A model generated the notes under the pieces. That model worked only from the letters and a program-made list of their open reading frames with translations, was not told the DNA's origin and searched no databases. Below are positions 34,750 through 45,384 of a stretch of 64,000 nt of DNA, piece by piece (the stretch's first letter is position 1; each line of letters opens with the position of its first letter). A program made the translations under genes and the position numbers. Source of the DNA: Acinetobacter sp. ANC 5054 (GTDB taxonomy: Bacteria; Pseudomonadota; Gammaproteobacteria; Pseudomonadales; Moraxellaceae). The stretch lies in NCBI RefSeq assembly GCF_002135295.1, contig NZ_NEGG01000003.1:1-64000 (forward strand), read 5' to 3'.

Positions 34750-36609
34750 ATGGCTCTCTTGCAAATTGCAGAACCTGGTCAATCAAGTGCACCGCATGAA
34801 CACCGCATTGCGATTGGTATCGACCTTGGGACTACACACTCTTTAGTAGCCACGGTACTTTCTGGTAAAGCAAAAGTGCTCAACGATGAACACGGTCGAG
34901 TGTTACTTCCATCTATTGCACACTATAGCGAATCATCATCTGAATATGGTGATGCAGCAAAAGCTTTTTTAACGACAGATCCTAAAAATACGATCGTTTC
35001 TGTTAAACGCTTTATGGGTCGCTCTAAAGCCGACATTAAATTCCAACACCCATATGCACTTGCAGGTGAAGCGAATGAAATGCCAGCATTTGAAACCGCT
35101 CAAGGTCGTAAAACCCCAGTTGAAATTTCTGCAGAAATCTTAAAACAACTTAAAGACCGTGCAGAAAGTAGCTTAAATAACCCAGTCAATGGTGCAGTTA
35201 TTACTGTTCCCGCTTATTTTGACGAAGCACAGCGTCAAGCAACACGTGATGCAGCCCAACTTGCAGGCTTAAATGTTCTTCGTTTATTAAATGAACCAAC
35301 TGCTGCAGCTGTGGCTTATGGTTTAGATCAAGAAACAAATCTTGCACATGATCAAAACTATGTAATTTATGACTTAGGTGGCGGTACTTTTGACGTTTCA
35401 ATTTTACGTTTCTCTCAAGGTGTTTTTGAAGTTCTAGCAACTGGTGGTCATACGGCACTCGGTGGTGATGACTTAGACCGCCTAATCGTGAAATGGGCTA
35501 AAAAGCAATTGAATATTGAAACTTTAGATGATGCTGAATTTGCACATTTCATTGTTTCTGCGCGTAAAGCAAAAGAAGCGCTAAGTGATACAGATGTTGT
35601 TGAACTTAAGGTATTAGACCAGTCTTTAACTTTAGACCGCCCTACTTTTGAAGCAATTATTAAAGTTGCATTAGATAAAACTATTAGTGTTTGTAAACGC
35701 GTGATGCGTGATGCCAAACTTGAACTAGACGACATTCAAAACGTTGTGTTAGTGGGTGGCTCGACCCGCTCTTATGCCGTGCAAAAAGCAGTAGCTGAAG
35801 TTTTCAATCAAGAGCCACTTTGCACCATTAACCCGGATGAAGTTGTTGCAATTGGGGCATCTATTACTGCCAACCAACTCATTGGCAATTCTAAAGATGG
35901 TTCTTTGCTTCTAGATGTCACACCATTATCACTAGGTTTAGAAACCATGGGTGGTTTGGTTGAGCGTTTAATTTCACGAAATACTGCTATTCCTGTGGCG
36001 CGTCGCCAAGAATTCACCACTTATCAAGATGGTCAAACAGCAATGTTGATTCATGTGGTACAAGGTGAACGTGATCTGGTTGAACATTGTCGCAGTTTAG
36101 GACGTTTTGTACTTCGCGGTATTCCACCAATGACTGCTGGACAAGCCCGTATTGAAGTAACCTTCCAAGTCGATGCAGATGGTTTACTCACTGTATCTGC
36201 TAAAGAAACCACTTCTGGTGTACATGCACAAATTGACATTAAGCCCTCTTATGGTTTATCAGATGCCGATACCGAACGTTTATTGATAGATGGCTACAAG
36301 TTTGCTGAAGAAGATAAAAACTTACGTCATTTGCAAGAAACCAAAGTCGAAGCAAAACGTGAACTCGAAGCACTCGACCAGGCACTTAAAGTTGATGCAC
36401 AGTTGCTGACTGAGCAACAGCAAACTGATTTAACTGCTGCACGCAAAGTATTAGATACAGCATTAGAAAGCACCGATATCAAAGCTATTGAACATGCTGT
36501 TGAACAGCTTAAAATACATAGCGATGCGTTTGCCGCTGCGCGTATGAATCAGCACATTGATGCCGCATTAAAAGGCACTAAACTCGATGATTGGTCAAAC
36601 TCAAATTAA
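34750..36609 (+). CDS. hscA: Fe-S assembly Hsp70 chaperone HscA
   Basis: HscA is the specialised Hsp70 that releases clusters from IscU by binding its LPPVK motif. In this 619-residue protein the ATPase domain includes [15 protein letters not shown] (about 22-36), [21 protein letters not shown] and [13 protein letters not shown]. The substrate domain is about 390-540 ([20 protein letters not shown]) and a helical lid covers 545-619. It lacks the EEVD-like tail of DnaK. It forms the chaperone pair with hscB and lies 16 bp before fdx. Confidence 0.97.
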   Translation: MALLQIAEPGQSSAPHEHRIAIGIDLGTTHSLVATVLSGKAKVLNDEHGRVLLPSIAHYSESSSEYGDAAKAFLTTDPKNTIVSVKRFMGRSKADIKFQHPYALAGEANEMPAFETAQGRKTPVEISAEILKQLKDRAESSLNNPVNGAVITVPAYFDEAQRQATRDAAQLAGLNVLRLLNEPTAAAVAYGLDQETNLAHDQNYVIYDLGGGTFDVSILRFSQGVFEVLATGGHTALGGDDLDRLIVKWAKKQLNIETLDDAEFAHFIVSARKAKEALSDTDVVELKVLDQSLTLDRPTFEAIIKVALDKTISVCKRVMRDAKLELDDIQNVVLVGGSTRSYAVQKAVAEVFNQEPLCTINPDEVVAIGASITANQLIGNSKDGSLLLDVTPLSLGLETMGGLVERLISRNTAIPVARRQEFTTYQDGQTAMLIHVVQGERDLVEHCRSLGRFVLRGIPPMTAGQARIEVTFQVDADGLLTVSAKETTSGVHAQIDIKPSYGLSDADTERLLIDGYKFAEEDKNLRHLQETKVEAKRELEALDQALKVDAQLLTEQQQTDLTAARKVLDTALESTDIKAIEHAVEQLKIHSDAFAAARMNQHIDAALKGTKLDDWSNSN

Positions 36610-36625
36610 TTAACAGGTAAAGACT

Positions 36626-36964
36626 ATGCCACGTATTAAAGTATTGCCTCACGCAACAATTTGCCCAAATGGCGCTGAGTTTGAAGTCGAAGCAAATGCC
36701 AACCTTTGCGAAAGCATGTTAAAAAATGGCATCAAAATTGAACATGCTTGCGATATGTCTAAAGCATGTACCACTTGCCACGTCATTGTACGCAAAGGTT
36801 TTGATGGGCTTGACGAAATGGATGATGTTGAAGCAGATCTTCTTGACCGCGCTTGGGGCTTAGAGCCTGACTCTCGTCTTTCTTGCCAAGTGAAAATCGA
36901 AGACGAAGATTTAGAAGTTGAAATTCCGAAATATACAATTAACCATGCGTCGGAAAATCACTAA
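36626..36964 (+). CDS. fdx: Isc-type 2Fe-2S ferredoxin
   Basis: This adrenodoxin-type ferredoxin supplies electrons for cluster assembly on IscU. The 112-residue length is normal. Cysteine ligands are C42, C48, C51 (ACDMSKACTTCH) and C87 (RLSCQVK), the same spacing as E. coli Fdx. The acidic stretch DGLDEMDDVEADLLDRAWGLE is the partner-docking helix. It is the last gene of the operon: the terminator follows, and no iscX frame is present between fdx and it. Confidence 0.97.
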   Translation: MPRIKVLPHATICPNGAEFEVEANANLCESMLKNGIKIEHACDMSKACTTCHVIVRKGFDGLDEMDDVEADLLDRAWGLEPDSRLSCQVKIEDEDLEVEIPKYTINHASENH

Positions 36965-36985
36965 ATCATCCTGTAACGATTTAAA

Positions 36986-37012
36986 AAACAGCTCACCAAG
37001 AGCTGTTTTTTA
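36986..37012 (+). terminator. Terminator of the isc operon
   Basis: ACAGCTC (36988-36994), loop ACCAA and GAGCTGT (37000-37006), then a T run. Confidence 0.9.
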
Positions 37013-37141
37013 TGGCCATTTGCAGATGAATTTAGCAAATAATTTTAAATGCCTATTCTTACTTGTGGTCAATGACCTGAAAAAGATTGGAATATAATTG
37101 TGAACGATTAACAATTATGAGTGATGATATATACAAGAAAT

Positions 37142-38608
37142 TTAAGTATGAGATTCGGTTTTCTTAATTTCTTCAATCACTTCGTCTTCAAGATTTAATT
37201 TAACAATCCCTTCCGAATTGGTCATTTTTTGCTGAGTTTGTAAACGCTTAATCATACGTTCTAATACATGAATCAATTCTGGATATTCAAAGTTTTGTAC
37301 TTCATCCAAATTCAGCAATAGATTGAAGCCTTTGTATTCATAATCAAACCAGCGTTGGTAATCGGTTTTTTGTGAGGTATATTTTTCCATCACTTGCCAT
37401 GTACGCACTGGCCCCTTAATCCCTTTGAGAAAAATCGGTGCTTTCGGTGCACATAAATAATCATTTTTAATCAAATGATGTGTGTCATCTGAAATTAAAA
37501 TTTCATCCACTTCAGCGGCACTTTGTAAACGCGCTGCCAAGTTCGCATCACGACCAACAATGGTATAAGCCATACGATGTGCAGCACCATAGTTCCCCAC
37601 GTGGCAATAACCAGTCGATATACCCATACGGATATGAAGTGGCGGATAACCCATTTTAATCCAGCGTTCACGCAGAAGTTTCATTTGCTGACGCATTACC
37701 ATGGCCATTTCTAAACAGGTTTTTGCATCCTGCTCAACGCCTTGACTATGCGGATCACCAAAGAAAATAAGAATTGCGTCTCCCATGAATTTATCGACAG
37801 TCGCTTCATACTGTTTGGCAATTTCAGTCATATGACTTAGATAATCATTCAGCAGGAAGGCTAAATCATCTGGAATAAGGGTTTCTGAAAGCTCTGTAAA
37901 ACCTTGAATATCTGAGAAGAAAATGGTCATTTTCTTACGCTTATATTCAATTTTGGCTTCAGACTCACCTTTCATAATAGATTGCCAAAGCTGCATCGGT
38001 GCATAACGACTGAGCTGATTAGCAAATTCCATATAACGATTCATTTGATCATAATAATGATCTTTTTTATTGGTTAAAGATTGAACTTGACTGCGTTGAT
38101 AAAAAGTACCGACGCCAAAGTAGGTAATCAAACACATAAAACCAAGTACCGTCAGCTCACTACTGGTCGCCTCAAAGTACTCTTGAAAACCAAAAATATA
38201 AATATTACATAAGTAAAAAACTGCAATGCCAATGAGGCTTGCCAAGGCAAACATCATGAAGTTGATTTTGTTATAAATTGTTGTATACAACAAGGCAAAG
38301 AAAGCGAGAAATGTCAGGACTAAATTTAAGTGAATTGCAGAAAGTAAAACTGAAATAATGACAATATCGATAATAAAAAGAACACTGCGTTTTACGCTAT
38401 TACTATATCGATAGATTAACCAATGCGATAGCTTTGGAATAATCAGTAACAGGACACTGAGAAATATTGGAATATAAATTTGATATTGCGTATCGGGTTG
38501 AGTGTAGTGATAGACAACAATTACCAAAGACAGCATGATATACCCCATCAAACGATGAAAATACTCAAACTGTTTAGGTTCTTTGCTAATTAGATTGTCT
38601 AACGGCAC
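37142..38608 (-). CDS. Membrane-bound class III adenylate/guanylate cyclase
   Basis: In this 488-residue protein the first 175 residues hold about six membrane spans (LMGYIMLSLVIVVYHY, IYIPIFLSVLLLIIPKL, VLFIIDIVIISVLLSA and others). The catalytic domain (about 225-405) has metal-binding FFSDIQGFTELSE and the second aspartate in DKFMGDAILIFFGDP, plus the RMGISTGYCHVGNYGAAHRMAYTIVGRDANLAARLQ block with the transition-state Asn/Arg pair. It should make a cyclic nucleotide, more probably cAMP, at the inner face of the membrane. The spans carry no recognised sensor domain. The C-terminal 80 residues are helical and may be regulatory. Confidence 0.88.
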   Translation of the reverse strand: MPLDNLISKEPKQFEYFHRLMGYIMLSLVIVVYHYTQPDTQYQIYIPIFLSVLLLIIPKLSHWLIYRYSNSVKRSVLFIIDIVIISVLLSAIHLNLVLTFLAFFALLYTTIYNKINFMMFALASLIGIAVFYLCNIYIFGFQEYFEATSSELTVLGFMCLITYFGVGTFYQRSQVQSLTNKKDHYYDQMNRYMEFANQLSRYAPMQLWQSIMKGESEAKIEYKRKKMTIFFSDIQGFTELSETLIPDDLAFLLNDYLSHMTEIAKQYEATVDKFMGDAILIFFGDPHSQGVEQDAKTCLEMAMVMRQQMKLLRERWIKMGYPPLHIRMGISTGYCHVGNYGAAHRMAYTIVGRDANLAARLQSAAEVDEILISDDTHHLIKNDYLCAPKAPIFLKGIKGPVRTWQVMEKYTSQKTDYQRWFDYEYKGFNLLLNLDEVQNFEYPELIHVLERMIKRLQTQQKMTNSEGIVKLNLEDEVIEEIKKTESHT

Positions 38609-38669
38609 TCGATCGCCCCCATACGGACTTCCATTTTCCTAGTATCCAGATATTGTCCGTAAATCAGGA

Positions 38670-39104
38670 TTAGTCCATGCGCCAATCAAATGGCATATCG
38701 CCTTGACCGCGAAGCGCTAACATCAATGTTTGACGCATATGTGCCAAAACATCGTTGTTATATGGAACTGCTGGTGTACCCCAAACAGGTTTAGGCCAAG
38801 CCACATCATTTTGGTAACGAACCACATGATGAAAATGCAATTGTGGGACCATATTGCCCAATGCAGCAACATTCATTTTGTCTGCACGGAAAACACGTGC
38901 TAATTGGCTAGATAACCAACTTGATTCACGTAAGAATTGTTCTTGGTCTGCCTGACTTAATTCATAAAGCTCTGTGATACCCGGCACACGTGGAATTAGA
39001 ATAAGCCACGGAAATTGCATATCATTCATCAAACGACATGTTGACAGTGGAAAGTCGCCTACATAAAACGTATCTTGAGCAAGTTGTGGATGTAAACTAA
39101 ACAT
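38670..39104 (-). CDS. HIT-family protein
   Basis: This 144-residue histidine-triad hydrolase-like protein has the family core FPWLILIPRVPGITELYEL (about 30-48) and the near-terminal motif QLHFHHVVRYQND (about 88-100), the local form of the His-x-His triad in this bacterial subgroup, followed by WPKPVWG. HIT proteins hydrolyse or transfer nucleotides such as AMP-amines or dinucleoside polyphosphates. The substrate here is not predictable. The third His of the classic H-x-H-x-H pattern is shifted (H-F-H-H), as in this subgroup from memory. It lies 61 bp upstream of the cyclase gene on the same strand. Confidence 0.85.
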   Translation of the reverse strand: MFSLHPQLAQDTFYVGDFPLSTCRLMNDMQFPWLILIPRVPGITELYELSQADQEQFLRESSWLSSQLARVFRADKMNVAALGNMVPQLHFHHVVRYQNDVAWPKPVWGTPAVPYNNDVLAHMRQTLMLALRGQGDMPFDWRMD

Positions 39105-39333
39105 ATCTTTATAAATGATGCAAAATTAGAATGATGGCTAATACTATCACATCCTAAAGGGTGTGAATATTCGGTACAGAACGTTTCATTACAAATAAAC
39201 TGCATTTGAATTCAACATTCAGTTCTTACGACTGTAATAAATATTTCAAAAAAATCAAGCGTTTCTTCTATTGAAAAAACGCCAATTGCATTTAACTGAA
39301 TTAAAGAAGCAATTTACAGGCCATAATGACTTA

Positions 39334-42300
39334 TTAGTGTGCTAATTCTTTCAATAAACTGTCTAGTAAATCGTTTATAAATTGAATGCGCTTGTCATAT
39401 TCTTCTAACATCACCATTACTTTTAAGCGCTGCCCACCTTCCATACGGAAGAAAGTCGGATGCTTCTGCATCATTTGAATAATTGAAATCGCTTGTACTG
39501 GAGTATCGGGAGAAAATTCGATACTACCTCCTTGTGCCGCAATATCAACTTTGGTTATACCTAATTGTTCAGCTTTTAAGCGAAGTTGATGCACAGAAAA
39601 TAGCTGCTTCACTGGTTGTGGCGGCAAACCAAAACGGTCAATTAGCTCCATACGAATGTTATCTAGCTTTTCTTGGCTGTCCGTATTACTAATACGTTTA
39701 TAGAACAACAGTCGTTGATGCACATCCCCCAAGTATTCATCTGGAATTAAGGCTGGCATATGCATGCTAATTTCAGAGGTTAATGACAATGGGGAATCAA
39801 AGTTTGGTGTTTTACCTTTTTGAATGGCTTTTGTAGCTTTTTCAAGCATTTCCATATACAGACTATAACCAATCGTTTGCATTGATCCGCTTTGTTGCTC
39901 ACCTAGCAATTCACCTGCGCCACGAATTTCCAAATCTTCAGTCGCCAACATGAAACCTGCTCCTAAAGTTGAAGCGCGTGAAATCGCATCTAAACGTTTT
40001 TCGGCATCGCCTTTTAAGCCTTTGAGCGATGGTACAAGTAAATAGGCATAGGCTTGATGATGTGATCGTCCAACACGACCACGTAATTGATGTAGCTGCG
40101 CCAGACCAAGTTTATCTGCCCGTTCAATCAAAATTGTATTAGCATTCGGGACATCAATACCTGTTTCGATAATGGTTGAGCAGACTAAAACATTATATTC
40201 TTTGTGATAGAACTGCTGCATGACTTGCTCTAACTCACGCTCACGCATTTGTCCGTGCGCGACAGCTACACGCGCTTCTGGAACTAAATTTCTTAAATTT
40301 TCAGCTGCGCGTTCAATGGTATCAACTTCATTATGTAAGAAATAAACCTGACCGCCACGTAATAACTCACGCAGAATTGCCTCTTTAATTGCATCATCCG
40401 TATGCTCTTGTACAAAGGTCTTAACCGCTAAACGACGCGCAGGCGGTGTAGCAATGATGGATAAGTCCCGCATCCCACTAAACGCCATATTTAATGTTCG
40501 TGGAATCGGTGTTGCAGTTAATGTCAGCATATCCACATCGGCACGTAAGGCTTTAATACGCTCCTTATCACGTACACCAAAGCGATGTTCTTCATCGACA
40601 ATCATCAGACCCAAGTTATTAAATTGCACACTTTCTTGCAAAATTTTGTGGGTACCAATGACAATATCCACTTTACCGTCAGCCAAGTCTTCTATGGTTT
40701 TGGTATGTGATTTTGATGAGCCAAAGCGAGATAGAACTTCAATACGAATTGGCCAATCAGCAAAACGATCTTTAAAGGATTCATAATGCTGCTGCGCGAG
40801 TAAGGTGGTTGGAACGAGAACCGCAACTTGTTTATTATTTTGTACAGCCACAAATGCTGCACGCATAGCAACTTCAGTTTTACCAAAACCGACGTCACCA
40901 CAAACCAAACGATCCATTGGTTTGGCTTGTTGCATATCATAAATTGTGGCTTCAATCGCATTTGCCTGATCTAACGTTTCTTCATAAGCAAAGCCGCTCG
41001 CAAATTGCATATATAAGCTTTGATCCAACTCAAAACCATAACCCGGTTTTGAATGTCGACGCGCTTGAATATGTAAAAGTTCCGCTGCAACATCATGGAT
41101 TTGTTCAAGTGCTTTACGTTTTGCCTTTGACCATGCATCTGTGCCGAGCTTGTGTAAAGGTGCTAAATCTGGATCACCACCACTGTATCGGCTGATAAGA
41201 TGCAAGTTCGTCACAGGAACATAGACTTTGGCTGCATCTGCATAATCGAGCTGTAAAAACTCATGGTCTTGATCATCAATACTTAAGGTGATTAAGCCTG
41301 CATAACGCCCTACGCCATAATCAATATGTACAACAGGTGCGCCAATGCTGAGTTCGGTCAGACTGCGTACCAAAAACTCTTCGGATACTTCTTGTTGACG
41401 TTTACGGCGACGCTGAACGACCCGATGCTCATAAAGTTGATTTTCCGAAATAACGCTGAGCTTATCTGTTAAGAGTAACCCACGATCTAGTGGCGCATTG
41501 GTGATTGCAATCGCATGCATGGATGCAATAAATTCATCAAAGCCTTCAACTGTTGGAATATCACCTAAACTAGGTCGTAGTGCATCTTTTAAAGTCTCAC
41601 GGCGACCGGCACTTTCAGCAACCAAAAGCACAGGATAATTTGCACTGTCGATATACTGTTTTACGGCTAAAAATGGTTTTTCACGTTTTGGATCGACAGG
41701 TAAACGTGGTGGCACTTCAGTACTCAGATTGAGCACACCCGCTTTTTCATCAAATGCTTCAGGCGAAGCAACGATTCGACGCATCTTATTCAGATGTTCT
41801 AACACCTGATTCGGTTGTAAAAAGACTTCATCTGGCGGCAAAATCGGTTGATCAATATTATGACGACGATCTTCATAGCGTCGTACCACATCTGACCAAA
41901 ATTGAATCAAACCATCATCTATCGCTTTATCTGTAATGACAATGCCATTCTCTGGTAAGTACGAAAATAGCGTACTTTGCTCCTGCATTGCACTTTTGCT
42001 AAAAAATAGCGGTAGATAAAACTCAATCCCAGGTGATGAGATGCCGTCGTGTACATCTTGATAAATTGGATTTTTCTTCGGATTTGCTGAAGGAAAACTT
42101 TCTGCATAGCGATCACGAAAAAGTGATCGTGCTTCTTTTAAAGGGAATTCTTTGGCAGGTAAAACGGTAAACTGCTGAAGATTTTGCGTGGTGCGCTGAG
42201 TTTCAGGATCAAAGAATTTTAGGCTATCAATTTCATCATCAAAGAGGTCTATACGAATTGGAGCACTTTGCCCCGAAGCGTAGATATCCATGATGCTACC

Positions 42301-42795
42301 ACGGACGGCAAACTCACCGTGGTCATAGACGGTATCGACCAAATGATAGCCCGCTTGTACCAAGCGTGCTTTTTGTTGTTCTAAATCAAATTTTTGACCC
42401 ACTTTAATATCAAAGTGTTCGCCTAAGACCCATGATGTGGGTGCTATGCGCTGTGCTAAAGTTGTTGCTGAAACCAACAATACACCTTGCTGCGGCATAT
42501 TAGATAAAATTGCTAACCGTTCAGAAACAATATCTTGATGAGGTGATAAGCGATCATAAGGCAAGATTTCCCAATCTGGAAAAATCGTAGGCTTTATTCC
42601 GTAAAATTCCAGCTCGCTTTCCAATTGCCCAAGATGCTGATTGTTGCGCGCTACTATAACGAACAGTTGTTTGGACTGCTTACTGATTTCTTTAAATAAC
42701 AGCGCCGCAGATGAGCCTTGTAAGTTTCCGACCCACCGCTTTTCGCCAGCTTTAAGCTGTTTTAGATTGAGTTGTGAAATTTCTTGCTGGAACAT
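39334..42795 (-). CDS. mfd: Transcription-repair coupling factor
   Basis: Mfd pushes stalled RNA polymerase off damaged templates and recruits UvrA. This 1153-residue protein starts at ATG 42795 (MFQQEISQLNLKQL); a GTG nine codons upstream is less likely. The UvrB-like N-terminal module is at about 20-340 (YDRLSPHQDIVSERLA). The RNA-polymerase-interacting domain lies around 480-545 (VHIDYGVGRYAGLITL) and the RecG-like translocase at about 590-940 (Walker A CGDVGFGKTEVAMRA, DEEHRFGV, RGRVGRSHHQAYAYLL). A TRCF C-terminal domain ends the protein. It appears monocistronic. Confidence 0.97.
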   Translation of the reverse strand: MFQQEISQLNLKQLKAGEKRWVGNLQGSSAALLFKEISKQSKQLFVIVARNNQHLGQLESELEFYGIKPTIFPDWEILPYDRLSPHQDIVSERLAILSNMPQQGVLLVSATTLAQRIAPTSWVLGEHFDIKVGQKFDLEQQKARLVQAGYHLVDTVYDHGEFAVRGSIMDIYASGQSAPIRIDLFDDEIDSLKFFDPETQRTTQNLQQFTVLPAKEFPLKEARSLFRDRYAESFPSANPKKNPIYQDVHDGISSPGIEFYLPLFFSKSAMQEQSTLFSYLPENGIVITDKAIDDGLIQFWSDVVRRYEDRRHNIDQPILPPDEVFLQPNQVLEHLNKMRRIVASPEAFDEKAGVLNLSTEVPPRLPVDPKREKPFLAVKQYIDSANYPVLLVAESAGRRETLKDALRPSLGDIPTVEGFDEFIASMHAIAITNAPLDRGLLLTDKLSVISENQLYEHRVVQRRRKRQQEVSEEFLVRSLTELSIGAPVVHIDYGVGRYAGLITLSIDDQDHEFLQLDYADAAKVYVPVTNLHLISRYSGGDPDLAPLHKLGTDAWSKAKRKALEQIHDVAAELLHIQARRHSKPGYGFELDQSLYMQFASGFAYEETLDQANAIEATIYDMQQAKPMDRLVCGDVGFGKTEVAMRAAFVAVQNNKQVAVLVPTTLLAQQHYESFKDRFADWPIRIEVLSRFGSSKSHTKTIEDLADGKVDIVIGTHKILQESVQFNNLGLMIVDEEHRFGVRDKERIKALRADVDMLTLTATPIPRTLNMAFSGMRDLSIIATPPARRLAVKTFVQEHTDDAIKEAILRELLRGGQVYFLHNEVDTIERAAENLRNLVPEARVAVAHGQMRERELEQVMQQFYHKEYNVLVCSTIIETGIDVPNANTILIERADKLGLAQLHQLRGRVGRSHHQAYAYLLVPSLKGLKGDAEKRLDAISRASTLGAGFMLATEDLEIRGAGELLGEQQSGSMQTIGYSLYMEMLEKATKAIQKGKTPNFDSPLSLTSEISMHMPALIPDEYLGDVHQRLLFYKRISNTDSQEKLDNIRMELIDRFGLPPQPVKQLFSVHQLRLKAEQLGITKVDIAAQGGSIEFSPDTPVQAISIIQMMQKHPTFFRMEGGQRLKVMVMLEEYDKRIQFINDLLDSLLKELAH

Positions 42796-42947
42796 GGGAA
42801 TAGCTTTTAATGTTTTAATCACCTAAGCACATATTAACACGTTGCATTTTCCTCGCGTTATTTTCTACCCCAAATCAAAGACTTTTATACACGCTTTATA
42901 AAATAAAATGTGTGCCATACATGTTGTGAAGATTAAAGCCTACTGAA

Positions 42948-43304
42948 TTATTTTCGATCGCGAACAAACTCATAATAATAGTCATTTAGCAGTTTTACGT
43001 AATTTTTGAACTGAAGTAAATTTTCTTCGGTATTGCCTAACCGTGCAACAAAACGTTGGTTGGCAATTTCCAAATCAATTTTTTCGTTGATAATCATAGC
43101 CGCTGAATAGAGTTGTTTTAGATCATTAAAATTCGTCAATTTTCGATTTGATAAGTATTCCATACGTTCTGAAAGTGTGTTTAGCACGACACCATCAATA
43201 ATATAGCCTTGCGTTTCATCATGCTGAATATGATGTTGTTCTAAATAAATTTGTTCAGCTGATGGTTTTGAACCTTTAAATAGTTGGCTTAACTTATTAA
43301 ACAT
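42948..43304 (-). CDS. Small conserved-looking hypothetical protein
   Basis: This 118-residue soluble, mostly helical protein (MFNKLSQLFKGSKPSAEQI) has a short beta turn (GYIIDGVVLNTLSERM) and helical segments ending DYYYEFVRDRK. No signal peptide, membrane span or motif of a known family was found. It precedes mfd on the same strand after a 152-bp gap, so it may be separate. I consider it a real gene because of normal codon use, a plain ATG and a family-like amphipathic pattern, but cannot name it. Confidence 0.6.
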   Translation of the reverse strand: MFNKLSQLFKGSKPSAEQIYLEQHHIQHDETQGYIIDGVVLNTLSERMEYLSNRKLTNFNDLKQLYSAAMIINEKIDLEIANQRFVARLGNTEENLLQFKNYVKLLNDYYYEFVRDRK

Positions 43305-43427
43305 ACAGATTTATAGCGTGGTAAAAGCTGTATTGTACTGCGAAAATACAGCTTATCGCTGAGTATTTTAAATATAAGCACGCGTTAAATCGGTGCTGAA
43401 AACTAAGCCACTTAACATTTCCCAATA

Positions 43428-43456
43428 AAAAAAGCGAAGGCAATGCTTCACTCTTT
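43428..43456 (-). terminator. Terminator of aspA
   Basis: On the minus strand AGTGAAG pairs with CTTCGCT (one G-U pair) between 43433 and 43452, followed by a U run from the A tract at 43426-43433. Confidence 0.7.
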
Positions 43457-43513
43457 TTAAGTTCATTTTCATGTTCTATATAGTTTCTTTATCTTGCTAT
43501 ATAAAGGTTGACA

Positions 43514-44962
43514 CTAGCTGACTTGCGCAAGTGGCATACTGAACGGTGTAACCTCTGAAACCAAGTTTTCAATGGAGAAAATTTCATCCAGTTCTTGCTC
43601 AGTTAATAACTCCTGCTCTAATACAACCTGTCGAATGGTTTTATTTTCAGCAATACATTGCTTGCCAATTTCATCACATTTTGCATGACCCAAAACTGGA
43701 TCTAATAATGTCACGATTCCAACACTACGCATCACGGCATCAAAACATGCTTGGGTATTTGCCTCAATACCTTGAACGCACTTGGTATCCAATGAAATGA
43801 TTGCATTCACCAAAAGCTCAATTGACTCATTCATTGCAAGTGCAATAACCGGTTCCATAACATTAAGTTGTAATTGTCCAGCTTCTGCCGCCATCGTAAT
43901 CGTTAAATCATTGCCCATTACGCGAAATGCGACCTGATTAACCACTTCTGGAATCACAGGATTAACTTTTGCAGGCATGATAGATGAACCTGCTTGTAAC
44001 TCAGGCAAACGGATTTCCGCCAAACCTGTTCTTGGCCCTGAACTGAGCAAGCGTAAATCATTGCAAATTTTCGATAGTTTCACAGCCAAACGTTTTAAAC
44101 AGCTCGATAAAATAATAAATACACCACAATCACTGGTGGCTTCAACATAATCTTCCGCACCCTGTAATTTAAGACCTGTTAAATGCGCTAAGTTTTCCAC
44201 GACTTTTGCAGCATAGCCTTCTGGTGAATTCACTCCTGTGCCAATTGCCGTTGCACCTAAGTTGATTTCCAATAATAGTTGGCGTGTTTGCTCAATCAGT
44301 TTTAAGTCTTCTTTCAGTAAAGTTGCAAATGCTCGAAACTCTTGCCCCAAAGTCATTGGGACAGCGTCTTGTAACTGAGTCCGCCCCATTTTAATAACAT
44401 GCTGGAACTCTTCTGACTTTATATATAGGCTATCTACCAGTTGCCTCAATACGCTAAATAAACCATCAAAAGCGTTATAAGTCGCTAAACGCAATGCTGT
44501 CGGATAAACATCATTGGTCGATTGTGATTTATTGACATGATCATTTGGATGGATACGATGATATGTCCCTTTTGCCTCGCCTAATGTTTCCAACGCAATA
44601 TTGGCAATGACCTCATTTGCATTCATATTAATGGACGTACCTGCGCCACCTTGGTAAATGTCGATCGGAAACGAGTCAGTCCACTTTTCTGGATGTTCTA
44701 TTAACTCATCACAAGCCTGCTGGATAGCAAAACTGATATCGTTCTGAATTCTGCCAAATTCTTGATTGGTTTGTGCCGATGCTTTTTTTACTTGTGCAAT
44801 CGCACGAATAAAATTTAGATTGCGCCCAACGATTTGTGAAGAAATTTGAAAATTTTCCACTGCTCGAAGCGTATGTATCCCGTAATAACATGATTGTGGT
44901 ACTGCTTTATTACCCAACAAATCATGCTCTAATCTTGTTATTTCCATTTGAACCGTCGTCAC
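43514..44962 (-). CDS. aspA: Aspartate ammonia-lyase
   Basis: AspA reversibly converts aspartate into fumarate and ammonia, feeding the TCA cycle. The 482-residue protein belongs to the fumarase/aspartase superfamily: a substrate loop with GRTQLQDAVPMTLGQEF (about 193-209), and the signature loop GSSIMPAKVNPVIPE (about 327-341) carrying the catalytic-serine region. The start is GTG 44962, preceded at 8 bases by AGAGGG (44971-44976). The internal ATG five codons later has no ribosome site. It is divergent from putP across a 422-bp spacer, and together they suggest amino-acid catabolism under common control. Confidence 0.94.
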   Translation of the reverse strand: MTTVQMEITRLEHDLLGNKAVPQSCYYGIHTLRAVENFQISSQIVGRNLNFIRAIAQVKKASAQTNQEFGRIQNDISFAIQQACDELIEHPEKWTDSFPIDIYQGGAGTSINMNANEVIANIALETLGEAKGTYHRIHPNDHVNKSQSTNDVYPTALRLATYNAFDGLFSVLRQLVDSLYIKSEEFQHVIKMGRTQLQDAVPMTLGQEFRAFATLLKEDLKLIEQTRQLLLEINLGATAIGTGVNSPEGYAAKVVENLAHLTGLKLQGAEDYVEATSDCGVFIILSSCLKRLAVKLSKICNDLRLLSSGPRTGLAEIRLPELQAGSSIMPAKVNPVIPEVVNQVAFRVMGNDLTITMAAEAGQLQLNVMEPVIALAMNESIELLVNAIISLDTKCVQGIEANTQACFDAVMRSVGIVTLLDPVLGHAKCDEIGKQCIAENKTIRQVVLEQELLTEQELDEIFSIENLVSEVTPFSMPLAQVS

Positions 44963-44976
44963 TGCGCATACCCTCT

Positions 44977-45384
44977 ATCTACGCACTATTTTTGTGCATA
45001 TTTCATCATCAAACTGTTTTCACTTTCGCGCTAGATCTCAAATGATGCTGAAATGCAACCAAATATTACAAGTACTTATTTTTTGTTTAGAATGTAAGTT
45101 TATGTAATTTGATAGCAAAATATAAAGTTTGATTTTCGTGATCAATAATATTTGCTCAAAAATGGATCTGCATTTCAGCGCTATAAATTTAAGCATTCTT
45201 CTAGACATTTACCTAAAACACTATGTAATTGCTAAAAATGTAAATTACACTTGTCATACATAAAACACCCTTAATTGTTACAGAGTGTAATTTTTAAACT
45301 ATGTTTGAATCTGCGACTTATGACACAAGTACAAAATTTCATCTAGGAAGCAGATGATTCGCTTTTATTAAGGACGAAAAGCCT
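44977..45384. promoter_or_regulatory. Divergent aspA/putP control region with repeated TGTAA boxes
   Basis: This long AT-rich spacer contains a perfect dyad TGTAA-A-TTACA (45239-45249) and further TGTAA half-sites near 45093, 45103, 45224 and 45285. The putP ATG at 45385 has an AAGGACG ribosome site. The repeated boxes could bind a regulator such as the nearby Lrp-type protein or a global factor; this is inferred from repetition only. Confidence 0.4.
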
